From the NCBI GenBank assembly GCA_024220525.1, contig JAMYWO010000006.1, positions 160,996 to 224,995 of the forward strand: DNA of 64,000 nucleotides. Reading direction: 5' to 3'. Positions 11,016 to 22,093 of this stretch are shown piece after piece. Position 1 is the stretch's first letter, and each line of letters begins with the position of its first letter. The position numbers and the translations under genes were made by a program. Source of the DNA: Cochliopodium minus (taxonomy: Eukaryota; Discosea; Himatismenida; Cochliopodiidae). Under the pieces are notes generated by a model. That model was not told the origin of the DNA and ran no database searches. It was given only the letters and a program-made list of their open reading frames with translations.

Positions 11016-13154
11016 TTACTTGAAAGTATTATGTTTTCTTTCATAAAAAAGCATGTAGGCATTTTGTGCAAAAACATGACTAGGTTCAACAAGAGCAAAA
11101 CTCTCATCAGAAATTCGGACCCAAGGGTCAACGTGATCAGTTTTATTTACAGAGTTAGTGGAGGAGATATATTTGTCAATCTTCTCGTTGTAATCTTCCT
11201 CACTAACAGAAAGAAGATGAGAAGGAAGTCGACGGTAAGTAATAAAATGTCCTCCTTCAGTGTTACCACCAAGATGAACGACAACAGCCATCAAAGAAAA
11301 AAGACGTCTAGCTTTATTAGAAAGAGATGTCCCGTTTTTGTATTCTTTGAAATCAAGATCGTTGGCGATATCATTGAGACAATACTTGGAGAGATCTATT
11401 TCGTCAGGGAATTCGACGTAAACAGGAACTTTGACAGTTTCTTCTTGGAGAATGACTGATCTTTCGAAGTGAAGACATAAACTTTGCGGAATTCTTCCGA
11501 TGAGCGTTTTTTGTTTGATGTTTGAAACTTTAGGCATTCCTTTATTATTTAAATTACAAACATCACATTTATAATCTTCAATTTCGATTGGATCTAAAAC
11601 AAATTTGTTTAAAAAAATTATTTTTAAGAAAAAAAATGATTTTTTTATTACTTATCAACTCTTGAAGACAGTCATCGATTGTACATTTTCTTTTGTTATA
11701 GAATATTTCAGGAATAGACAGAGTGATATTATTGAAAGGAGAAAAATTTATTGGCCCCTAAGAAATAATCACAAATTTTAACAAAAAGTAAATCAAAATA
11801 GAGAGTTCAGAAGAAATAATAACTGAAGATTTAGTATTTTTGTTATTGATTAAAAATTAACAAGAATTTGTATTGAAAATTTGTTAGTAAAAATGATTGT
11901 TAACAGGATCAATATTAATCAACGTATACACAAATGATAATATGATAATTTGGATCATTGATCAATTATATAGTATCTTATGAGATATAAATTGATCCAA
12001 ATTATATTGAGCAGATTAAATTCTCACAAAAAAATTTTCATTATTCAAAATTGAAATTTCAATTAAATTAATTTATATTTTTTTTTTTTTACCAAATTTT
12101 TGCATTGATTACATTTTATTCTTCTTGCCCATAATCCAATAAAAGGATTTTTTTTGAATCGATTGATGATGGAAGTGAGAATGGGCTTGTTGGGAGAGAA
12201 TCCATTCTTTCCATTGAGATAATGGGAGGAGGAATCTCCATTAGTGAGATGATGCAAGCCATTGCCATTGCTGATATAGCTCCCATTACCATTCTCAAGG
12301 ATGGAATGATTGAGATGGATTCCATTGCCATTACTCAATTTTAGTCCATTATCCTTGAAGATATTCATTAGATCCTTATATGCCAATTCCCGTTCTTTTT
12401 TTGATGCTAAAAATTGGATCCTAGATAATCCAAAGGGGATTGAATTTGCGACCATTTTTGATATTCCTCCCACTGGCAATTTTTCATCTCTTTTCTTCTT
12501 TATTATCTTGGCTTCATTATCAAGCTCAGATATCAATTCCACGAACAATTCGTGGGCATCTTGTTGTTCACTGTCTTCTATCAGATATCTGAATTTCCTC
12601 AAGCCTCCAAAACTCGATTTCTTCAAGACATCCAATGGAGGCTTCTTTTTGGTGTCTATTATCGTCAATTCTGAATCATTTTATTTAAATTTATTTGGTA
12701 AATTAAAAAAATAAGGGTGAATTTTTTATTTTTTTTTTAATTTTTATTCTCTTTGCAATGTTAGTTCATTTATTTCAATCTAGTTAATCATTTTATGTTT
12801 ATATTCATTATAATTCGTATATAATGAACACAAATTATGACAATATGGTATATTTCCTTTTTTGATGTATCCATATCAATGATATTCCTTTTAATTTTTA
12901 ATATTTTCTTCATGATATGTTTACCTTTGATTATTTTATGTATTGTTTTGAACAAATTTTTCCCATCTTTATCATAATATTCATCTTTGCTGTAATTTTT
13001 GAGAAAATAATGAAATGAAGGTATGGAAGCCAATGACTATTGAAAGAAAAAATAAATACGATTTTATCTTTCCTTATAATTTCTTAATTTATTTTTTTTT
13101 TTACTTGCAAAATTGAATTCAAAAAACAGGTATTGGTGCTATTATTTGTTATTC
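11016..13154 (-). CDS. ubiquitin-specific protease (USP/UBP, peptidase C19)
   Basis: Five phase-consistent exons: 13154-13105, 13036-12925, 12670-12093, 11757-11652 and 11593-11016. The Cys box reads GITNNSTNTCFLNSILQ, split by an intron before SLASIPSFHYFL. The QQDAHELF box follows, then the C-x2-C pair IKCNQC and a second pair YKCDVC that would bind zinc, and the His box HLGGNTEGGHFITYRR with WVRISDESF supplying the catalytic Asp. The protein ends in YMLFYERK. All USP catalytic elements are present, so an active deubiquitinase is expected. An Asn/Gly-rich insertion (SNGNG repeats) sits in exon 3. The exon carrying the start codon is not resolved. A frame starting MNIQFRSKFYLNQKK near 13346 is a candidate. 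Confidence 0.88.
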
Positions 13155-13600
13155 CTGAAATGAAAAATTTCTTCATATTTGAATGCAAAACCCAATCAAT
13201 TTTTTTTTATTTTATTTTTATTTTAGTACAATTTAGAATTATTATCCTTCAAAGATCTTGTTTGAGTATTCAACCAATTAACAAATTCTTTTATCCAAAG
13301 ATTTTTTTTGATTTAAATAAAATTTTGATCGAAATTGAATATTCATAAATATTAAAAAGAAAACGAAGAATAAGATTGAAAAGATTCTTATTTTTTAAAG
13401 TTGGTTTCTACTTTTGATTTCCATCTCAACCTTTTAGTTCTTCATAATGAATCAAGAAATTTCTTGGAGAAACTACTTTAAAAATTAAGTAAAGGAGAAG
13501 GGTTCGACAATTACTTTTTTGTTTTAAAAAAGATGTTGAAAATATCAAGAAACAATGTATTTTTTGCTTAAATTAATTAACATTTAACTGTTATCTCCAT
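13155..13600. other. AT-rich spacer between USP gene and decayed gene
   Basis: This should hold the 5' end of the USP gene on the minus strand, but no convincing start exon was fixed. No RNA gene or mobile element was recognised. Confidence 0.4.
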
Positions 13601-14525
13601 TCAAAATTGAGTGTATAAAAGTAGTTTCTTGGTTTCCAAAGAATCTTCAACATTCCTCTCGTTTGGCTGTTTAACTCCCTTGTAGCACAACAAGAACCGA
13701 ATAAAACTACCCGAAGTCAATGTGGGGATTTTGGTGTCAATTTGCTCAACTGAAATATTCCAATGGAAATTTGGGTTAAATCTTCGATCATTTCAATTTG
13801 GAGACAATGGGATAAGAAGGTTGGTCACATTCTTTGAGAAATTAAATTCTTTATATCGCATGGTTCCTCGAGATTTTTATTTCGATAGTCCTGGATATCT
13901 ATTTTTGCAAATCAAAATATCCAGCAATTTTCCTTGTTCTAAATCAGATATCCTGTACCAATTTTTTGCTTCAAAGTCGGAAACAGAGAGGAAAATGGAA
14001 ATATGATCTTCCTCATAACAGAAGGAAAGTTGAATATTTAATTTTTTCATTGAACTGGAGTAGGAATGTTCCTTAATTCCATCTTTTACTTGATAAGAAT
14101 AATTATTGATTGTCCATTCCATCAATTGTTGATCATCTTCTATTTCAACAATATTTCTAAAAATCCTGATCTTTACTTTCTTACCCTCTTTTATTTTTGA
14201 AGCAAGGATTCCTTCAAATTTGAAATGATGATTTCTAATCTTAATGTTGATTCAATTCTTAGGATTCTATTAATTATTATTTGCATACCATGAATTTATT
14301 TAGCCATGAAAGAACTTCCAAAGATAAGATATTTCTATTTGCTTTGGTGACAATGTGCAAATCCTTGAAAGAATGTGCAACTATTTGCCTTATTTTATCT
14401 CTATGAAAATTCATTTCGGTCAAAAATTTGAAAATTTTTATGTATTCTTGAGAGGTGATTCCATCTTCTTGATTTTTTCTATAATTTGCGATATAAAGTC
14501 TAATTTTGGGAAGAGCATGTTCATC
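13601..14525 (-). pseudogene. decayed gene, MATH-like segment, two in-frame stops
   Basis: Two coding blocks are clear. 14525-14286 encodes a helical segment (DEHALPKIRLYIANYRKN, TSQEYIKIFKFLTEM, LEVLSWLNKFM|gtatgc). Around 14250-13601 a single frame encodes a beta-rich segment (MEWTINNYSYQVKDG, IQLSFCYEEDHISIFLSV) reminiscent of MATH domains, then NPNFHWNISVEQIDTKI, and ends LLLYTQF. That frame is interrupted by TAA at 13877-13879 and TGA at 13793-13795, while both flanks stay in the same frame and keep coding composition. No GT..AG intron removes both stops. A recent pseudogene, or a gene ending at the first stop with conserved 3' sequence, are the two readings. Confidence 0.5.
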
Positions 14526-14887
14526 TGAAATAATATTAAGTATATTACTTAATCCTTTAAATTTATAATATTGGTCATATTTTTTTTTAATTTATTTATT
14601 TATTTACATAGTTCTCAATTATACTGAACAAATTATTTAACTAAAACAGATGATTTGCTCAATGATAACGTCGAAGCATTATAAATAAATCAAAATATGA
14701 TTAAAAATTAAATTTGATCTTGTTTTTTTTTTTTATTTTTTTTTATAAAATGATAAATGATTCGAGAGCACAATGAATCGAAAGTTTCCATCACTTTATT
14801 TTTTTTGGAAAGGTCATTCAATTTATGATGCACTTTTGGGAGAAAAATCAGACATGAGATTAATTTATTATTCTAAAAAAAACTTTT
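14526..14887. other. AT-rich spacer
   Basis: About 360 bases holding poly-T tracts. A possible 33-nt exon on the minus strand (LNNLFSIIENY) does not match the phase of the next exon and was not adopted. Nothing else recognised. Confidence 0.4.
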
Positions 14888-16404
14888 TTAATCAAAAAAA
14901 AGGATCTCATTTTCTGCTTCTATTTTACATTTCTTGGAGCTAAGAATAAGTTGCTTATTGTGATAAATCCTTGCAAAAATAGAATTTGATTTAAACAAAA
15001 ATTTAGAAAATTTCAAAATTTGACGAGAACTGGTCAAATAAGAATAACAAAAGTAATTATTAGGGAGATCATCTTCTTTTGAAGAGTCGAAAATTCCTAT
15101 CCAAACACTTTTGGTTTTTGGGTTGATGGTGTTTAAGTTTGACTCGATTACCAAGTTGTTGTCTTCGTCTATTTTGAGAATTCTCAGTTCATCATCTCCT
15201 TCGACTTTTATGTCCGAATACAAGTACGCTATTTATTTTTTAAAAATAAATAAAAAATTTTGAATTTTTTTATAAAGTTTAATTAAATTCAGACCATCAT
15301 AATTAGAAAGAAAAAATCCTATTTTGTAATCCCCTTTTTTAAAATTAAATTTGAAGAAAAAATTTGTGAAAAAATTAAAAATTTCCAAACCATTTATTTG
15401 AGGACTAACATTAAAGAAAAATGAAAAAGTTCAAAAAATTTAAATTAAAATTTAAATTAGAATTTTACTTTAAATAACAAGTGTAAGAATCTTCCTCAGC
15501 AGTATATTTGAGATAAGAAAAAGAAGAGTAATTCTTGGGGTTTTTGTCATCAGAAAACAAACCAACCCAACTCTTGCCCAAATTAAATCCCTTGTCCCTA
15601 CACTTCAAAGAAATGAAGATTTCATGCTTAAAATAAAGATATTGGGCGAACAAATCAAAAGAAGAAGTAATCTCTAAAATCTTGCTTTCCGAAACGATCT
15701 TTTTTTCTTGGTTGTACACTTGAAAGACGTAGTTCCCTGTCAGTTTCGGCAGGTCGAAATTGATTGTGAAATAATCTTCCAAGTTTTTGTTTTCAATCCA
15801 ATTCCAGGTAATTTTTTTGGTAATAGGAGAGGATTGCCTATAAAAAAAATAATTTTAAAATATTTTTTAGTTAGCAAAAATAATTTGTTTTTAAAAATTT
15901 GTTTAAATTTTCTTTTAAAATTTCTTTTTATTTTTTACCATAATTCTATCCAACTTTCAAAAATTTTAAATTAAAGTAATTCTGAATAATATAATGATAG
16001 GGAGAGAACCTTCCTGATAATATTTTGTGATTCAAATCTTTGATTTCTACAATGATCCGATCATTTTCTATTCTGGAAACTGTTTTTACTTGGCAGATCT
16101 TAGATTTGATTTGATAAAGTTTTTTTTTGACCACCAAAATCACCTAAATCAAATTTAAAAAAATCTTAACAAAAAATCAAAAAAAAACCAAAATTGAAAT
16201 TTAATTTTTATTTTTAAATAATAATAAAAGAAAACTCACTTTTTTAGGTACATGATCTATTTGTTCTTTCTCGTCGATTAATTTGAAGATCTCGTCGATT
16301 GTTTCGGTGATTTTCAATTCATTTTTGATGAGCAATTCGGAGATGGCGTTGTCGTTGACAAAAGAGAATAGTTCGAGCAAACTCTCCTCGTTTTCTTTCA
16401 ACAT
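14888..16404 (-). CDS. SKICH-like repeat protein with CUE/UBA-like N-terminus
   Basis: Spliced from 16404: MLKENEESLLELFSFVND, then a helical segment (ISELLIKNELKITETIDEI) resembling a UBA/CUE three-helix bundle, then VPKK|VILVVKKKLYQIK. A 15-nt micro-exon (15953-15939) completes GSWIELWQSSP in phase. Two related beta-sandwich units follow, marked by GKSWVGLFSDDKNPKNYSSF and KSVWIGIFDSSKEDD plus YFCYSYL, the W-[IV]-G-[IL]-F signature of SKICH domains, which in animals recruit adaptors of autophagy and inositol phosphatases. The gene ends NEILFFD. The junction near 15460 and an exon at about 15330-15290 (DYKIGFFLSNYD) are not fully in phase in my model. Function unknown. A ubiquitin-binding adaptor is an inference only. 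Confidence 0.5.
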
Positions 16405-16724
16405 CTTTTCATTTAGCCTGAAGACATCTTTTGAGAAGGAGATTTATTTAGTTTTAAATCGAGTTAAAAAAAAATTTCTACCCTTGATGCTCTTTCTGAT
16501 TGGATATTGATTTGATGAATTTGAATAATAAAGATTATTTATTTAAAGCTGATAATATTTCAAAGTTGGGTCATACAATTATATTGTTTGTATAATTTTG
16601 AATTGAAGAAATGGAATAGATGTAAGAGAATGATATATCACTTTATAAAGGATTATAATCTAATTATAGGCAAAATTATGGCAACATTATAAAATTGCAA
16701 TGTTATGATTTTATTAAAGCTTAT

Positions 16725-17048
16725 TTATAGTTTATATACTGACACCATTTCCCAATTGTTCTTTATTAAAATCTCCTTGATTTTAATGGCTGGTATAATT
16801 TGGAACATTTCTCTAATTTCTTCCACCTTATTGATCCTAGTGATTTCATCTTTATTATACACAATGGATAATTCTTTTTTATCAGTATTTGGGGATTGAA
16901 TTATCTGATTATTCTCATTCCTTTCAACATCATCAGATTCTTTCCCATCATCTATTAAAATAAAATCTAGAAGGGAATTATCGATAATTGATTGATCATC
17001 AGAAATGATATTTTCAATCCCATCCTCATCTTTCCTAATTTCTTTCAT
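16725..17048 (-). CDS. CUE-like domain protein or first exon
   Basis: A 107-residue frame starting MKEIRKDEDGIENIISDD. The first 70 residues are acidic and probably disordered (LLDFILIDDGKESDD). The end, VEEIREMFQIIPAIKIKEIL followed by KNNWEMVSV, matches the MFP..three-helix pattern of CUE domains, which bind mono-ubiquitin. A donor (TCA|gtatat) lies within the last codons, and the next gene on the same strand starts 320 bases on with another CUE/UBA-like segment, so this may be its first exon. The linking exon (SIKDVFRLNEKM, near 16490-16390) is visible, but its upstream acceptor is not settled. Confidence 0.5.
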   Translation of the reverse strand: MKEIRKDEDGIENIISDDQSIIDNSLLDFILIDDGKESDDVERNENNQIIQSPNTDKKELSIVYNKDEITRINKVEEIREMFQIIPAIKIKEILIKNNWEMVSVYKL

Positions 17049-17248
17049 TTTTTTTTTTTAAAATATAATTGAAATATAAATATAACAAAAACAAGAATCT
17101 TTCAAAGACAATCTCAAATTGAATGATATTCCAATCAACAAATACAAACAGTTTTAAAAAATTATAAAAACTTTAAATTTTCAAAGAAATTATTAAAAGT
17201 GAAATCCTCATAAAATTTGAAAAATAAAAATATAAAAAAAATATAAAA

Positions 17249-20200
17249 ATGAAGAATAATAGTGAAGAATTTAACCAAAATCCATTCAATTTCGTTGTAG
17301 AATCAACTATAGAAGATAAATTGATCGAAAACGACAAAAATTTATTAATATATGCAAAACCCTTCACATTCGAAATGCCTAATGAGGATAACAATAATAA
17401 TTTTGGGGAAATGGAGAATCCATTTGCAATTTCTTCATCTGCAACATCCACATCAACCAAATCATCTACATCATCCAAATCAACCACATCATCCAGGTTG
17501 AGATCGAAAAGAAATGATAAAAAGAAGGGATTCAGCGCAATTTCGAATGAAATGATCACATCTTTTTCCAATTTCCAGATAACTTCAGAAACATTTACTC
17601 CAACTATCGAAAATGTCTTTTCAGGTGCATTCAATATAAATACTGAATATAAATCCGAACCTTCTATATTCACCAATGAAATTGATGTAAAGGTAAATAA
17701 ATTACACAACTATTAAAATAAGATATTAATAATTGATCAAATTTTAAAGACACTTTAAATTTTTATTCTCTCTTTAAAATAAAGTTAATAGAAAAATGCT
17801 CCAAACTGCAACCAAAATTGAACTCCATCAAAAAATTGATCGAAGAAAAAGCAGATGTGAATTTCAAAAAAACATTAAAGACATGCTTGCACTATATATG
17901 TTCGAAGAGTCTCAACGAAGGAGTGATAGATCTCTTGCTAGAAACCAAAGCAGACATAACCATAAAAGACATTGACGGGAAAACTCCTTTCCATTACGCT
18001 TGCACCAATCAAAGAGTATCTGATAGTATCATAAAAAAATTCTTATTGAACAATGGTAAATGAAATTTAAAATTAGAGTTATTTCAATACAAATAACTTT
18101 TAAAATCAAAATTTTTTGCAAAACAATAAAAATTTCAAAACAAACAAATTTTTTAAAAGAAATATTCTTCAATATTTTTTTTAATTTTAAACAAAACTTT
18201 TTCAAAAATTAATTTTTTCTTTAGCTGATCCCAATGTTTTGGACAACAATCAATTGAACTCTTTTTTCTTCCTTTTCAGGAACAAATCTTCCGCGAAGCT
18301 TTGCCAAGAAACCCTCAACCTCCTTTGTGAAGATCTGCAAGAAGTCAATTTCCAAGATGAAGAAAACAAGACAGTTCTGCATTGTTTGTCTAACAACACG
18401 TCTCAAAACAGTGAATATCCATTCGAGATTTTATTCAACAAAAAAGCTGTAAGAAAAAAGTTTATTTAAAAATCATTTCTTTATTCAATTTTATATTTCA
18501 AAATTATTTTTCAAAAATTATTTTTTTTAAAAAAAAAATTTTTGTTAGGATCCTAATGTCACAGATAAATATGGATGCACACCTCTTCATTATTTGTCCA
18601 AACATTGTTTATCTCCCAAAATTTTTTCAAAATTTTTTGAAAACAAAGCACTTCCGAACTTGCCAAACACAACCGGAAACACCCCCTTCCACTTCTTGCC
18701 TCAATGTGGGAAAATCAATCAAGATGTTTTGTAAAACAGAAAAGAAATTTTAAAAAGAATTTTTTTAACTCTTTTTTTGAAGAAAACTTTTTTTTGAAAA
18801 TAAGGCAGATCCTAACTTGCTCAATACTAGGTGAAAAAAAAAAATTATTGAATACTAAAAAAAAAATTGTTCACAAAAAAATTATTAAAAAAAAAATTTA
18901 AAAAAAAATTTTTAACAAAGGTTGACCACTGATAAATATATCAACGATGTTTTTTTAAACATCAATATGGATAAAAATAGTGTTATTCACATCTACTGTA
19001 AATGTTTTGGTAAAAACTAAAAATAAAAATAAAAATAAATAAAGATAAAAATCGAAATTAGAAAAACAAAATAAAATGATGAATAAAAACTGAAATAAAT
19101 GAATAAATTAAATTCCCAAATTTTTTAAAAAAAGAAGAAAAAAAATGAAGAAAAAAAAATGATTAAAATAAAATTAATTCCAAAATATTAAAAAAAATAA
19201 TCAATAAACAAAATAAAATAAAACAAAATAAAATAAAATAATGAACAATATTAAAATTTTATATTTCTAGAATTGGAACTCAACATTTTGAAGATTTTTA
19301 TTGAAAACGGAGCAGACATCAACTTACAAGATAACCTCTTAAACACGCCATTCCACTATCTCCTGATAAACCCGGCGACAGAAGCAAAGATAGTAGAAGT
19401 GATGCTTGAAAACAAAGCAGACCCAAACATGAGAAACTTTGATGGTTACACTTGCCTCAATTACCTCTTCAAAGAAAAACCAAGAATCTTCAACGTCTCC
19501 CCTGATTTGGAGCGCGAGAAACAAATTCTACATCTTTTAATTGAAAAAAAAGCCTTTTTGATCACTTCTAACAATAAAGGGAAGGGTCCTCTTGATTATG
19601 GTAATCTCCACAAAATCTTTTTCTTGATTTCGTTTAATTTTTCAAGCAGAATTTTCATTTTTTTTTTCTTTTTTTTTTTTTTGTATATTTTATTTTTTTG
19701 CAATCAATTTATTTTAATTTCGAAATTTCGTTCACTTATTTAATTATTTTTTTTTTTGATCAATTTGTATTCAATTTGTTAATAAAATTAAAATTCCGAT
19801 TTAATTTATAACTTAGTTTAAATCATAATAAATAAAATTTTTGTCTTTTATTTTTTAGCTCATCCCCAAATTTGTGATTATTTGGTTTCAAAGGGAGCAC
19901 GCAGAATAGAAAAATTCTTCGATGAAATTCTCGAAGAACCATTAGAAAAAATGAAGAATTATTTTTCATTGGGGCTCCTGGACATCAACTCTAGAAATTC
20001 TTCTTCTCTCACTTTTCTACACTCCCTTTTGATTTCTTCTTACCTTCAATTTGACGTTTTGAAATTGGTGATTGAAAACAAAGCAGATGTCAATTTGACA
20101 ATGGTTTATTTTTTCAAATATTTTTAATTTAGTTTGTTTTTAAAAATATTGTTAGTCTTAATTTAAAATTTTTTTATTAAATCTCTTTTTACATTTTTTA

Positions 20201-21843
20201 TTTAATTTTTTTTTAAATGTATTTATTTTTATTCTTTACAAATTTTTTTATTAATTATTTCCAACTTTATCATTTCCTTTTTTAAACAAATTATTAATAT
20301 TTTAATTTAATTTGCATTAAATCCAAAAAAATTTGGATTTTTTGTTAAAAATTTTTATTTTCTAAAAAAAAATTTTAATTATCTTATTTTTTAAAAAATC
20401 AAAAAAAAATATGTTTGTTATTTTTTTTTAAAGTCAAAAAATTAATCTTGTTTTTTTTTCCGCAATAGAGAGATCAAGAATATGAGATTTATCCAATACA
20501 AGCACTTTGCAGAAACCCCAAAGTGACAGTAGAGATGATACAATTCATGATGGAAAGAGAACCCAAAATCTGTTTCTATCCCAACCCCATCCACTTCTTG
20601 TGCAGAAATATAAAAGCAACCGCCGAAATGATCCAAATTTTCCTGGACAAAAAGTTAGACATCAACACAAAGGACGATTTTGGTTCATTCTTTTTTTATA
20701 CTTTTATTTTTTAATTATTTTTTTTTTTTATTATTATTTTTTTTCTTTTTTACGAGAATAAAAATTTTTATTTTTCAAAAAAATTTCAGATTTTTTTTTG
20801 TATTATTTTGAAATTTTTTTTTTTTTTAAATGAGGGATCAAATTTTATATTTGCTGTTCATCTTTACAAAATAAAATAAATGTTTAAAAATTTCATTAAT
20901 TTAGTTTTTTAAAAAAAATTTTTTGAAAAAATTTAAATTTAACATAAAATTAATTTTGTTAATTAATTTTTTTTGACTTTTACATATTTTTTTGTTGTTT
21001 TAGGAAATTCTCCTCTTCACCTCATTTGTATGACTGGTTTAGCTTCAATAGACATGCTTAAATTTTTTAAAGAGAAAGGAGCAAACTTTAAAGATGTTGG
21101 CGTTTCAGCAAATAATGTATTTCATCTTATTTGCTCAACAGATTCTTTTTCCAATCAAACTCTCGATTTTTTGAAAGAAAACACTCCTGAAACTTTTATA
21201 AATGCTCCCAATCGTTTTTTAGAAACTCCTTTAGTCCGACTTTGTAGGTTTGATTTATTTTGTTCAATTTTTTCAATTCTTTATTTTTTTTTTTTCAATT
21301 TTTTAATTTTTTGTGTTTAGTAACAAAAGTTTGTCAACAGAAAAATTAAAGTATTTCATTCATCTAAATGCTTCACCAAATAATCGTAAAAAAAAACAAA
21401 AAACTTTTTAAAAAAGATTTAATTTCTTTCAATTAGAATTTCTGCCAAAAATATTTGAACCAAAATTAAGCAAAGTCACTTGTTGTTTACTTGGTAAAAA
21501 AATAAATATTTCTCCTCAAATTTTCCTTTTTTTTGATGTAATTAAATTTTATTTTTATTTTTTAATTAAAAAAGCACATGGAGCAAAAAGAGAAGTGGTT
21601 GCACCAGTATCCAAAGAAATTTTTTCTTGGAGCAAGGAAACTCATAAATTATTTCCAATTTCATTTCATTTGAAAATTGTTTCATTAATGGGTTGTCTAT
21701 CTATTTTGACTAAATCTTTTCCTCTCTTCAAAGTTCCAAAACCTGTCTTAGGTATAATTTTGAATCATTGTATTTACATAGACAATGAGATCACAAAAAA
21801 TAATGTTTCAATCCATTCAAAAAGAAAAAAAAGTGAAAATTAA
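17249..21843 (+). CDS. large multi-exon ankyrin-repeat protein
   Basis: About 13 exons, joined in phase through 17249-17708, 17784-18056, 18225-18448, 18550-18728, 18782-18830, 18921-19011, 19271-19600, 19859-20105, 20469-20687, 21003-21252 and short later exons to 21843. The N-terminus is low-complexity (SSSATSTSTKSSTSSKS) followed by a basic SRLRSKRNDKKK patch. From about residue 155 there are at least eight degenerate ankyrin units, recognised by LLLETKADITIKDIDGKTPF, PLHYLSKH, ENKADPNLLNT, FIENGADINLQDNLLNTPFH, MLENKADPNMRNFDG, VIENKADVN and GNSPLHLICMTG. The C-terminus (HGAKREVVAP.. to RKKSEN) shows no known domain. Ankyrin repeats mediate protein binding. No enzyme domain is seen. Introns differ sharply, from T-rich (20110-20460) to A-rich (19020-19260). 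Confidence 0.8.
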
Positions 21844-22093
21844 ATTTTTTTAAAGTGAAAGCCCAATAAAATTAATTGAACCAACCAAACTCCTCCAAAA
21901 ATAACAGTTCGCCTTACTTTACAAAAAGGTGAAAAGATAAACCTAAACTATCTGGTGGAAAACATTTGTCTATTGATAAATTCAAAAATAATGAAAAAAT
22001 AAGCTTTTATTGAAATTTGCATTTTTTATTTTTTTTTTTTTTTTTCAAATTATTGATTCAATTTTGAATTATATTTAAAATTTTCATTTTTTT
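21844..22093. other. convergent 3' spacer
   Basis: Short AT-rich space between the ends of the plus-strand ankyrin gene and the minus-strand PARP1 gene, with a long T tract at 22027-22046. No gene seen. Confidence 0.45.

Noticed and set aside
17173-17709. 178-codon minus frame opposite the ankyrin gene's first exon
   Set aside because: It is an antisense shadow of a Ser/Thr-rich exon whose in-phase splicing to ankyrin exons supports the plus strand.
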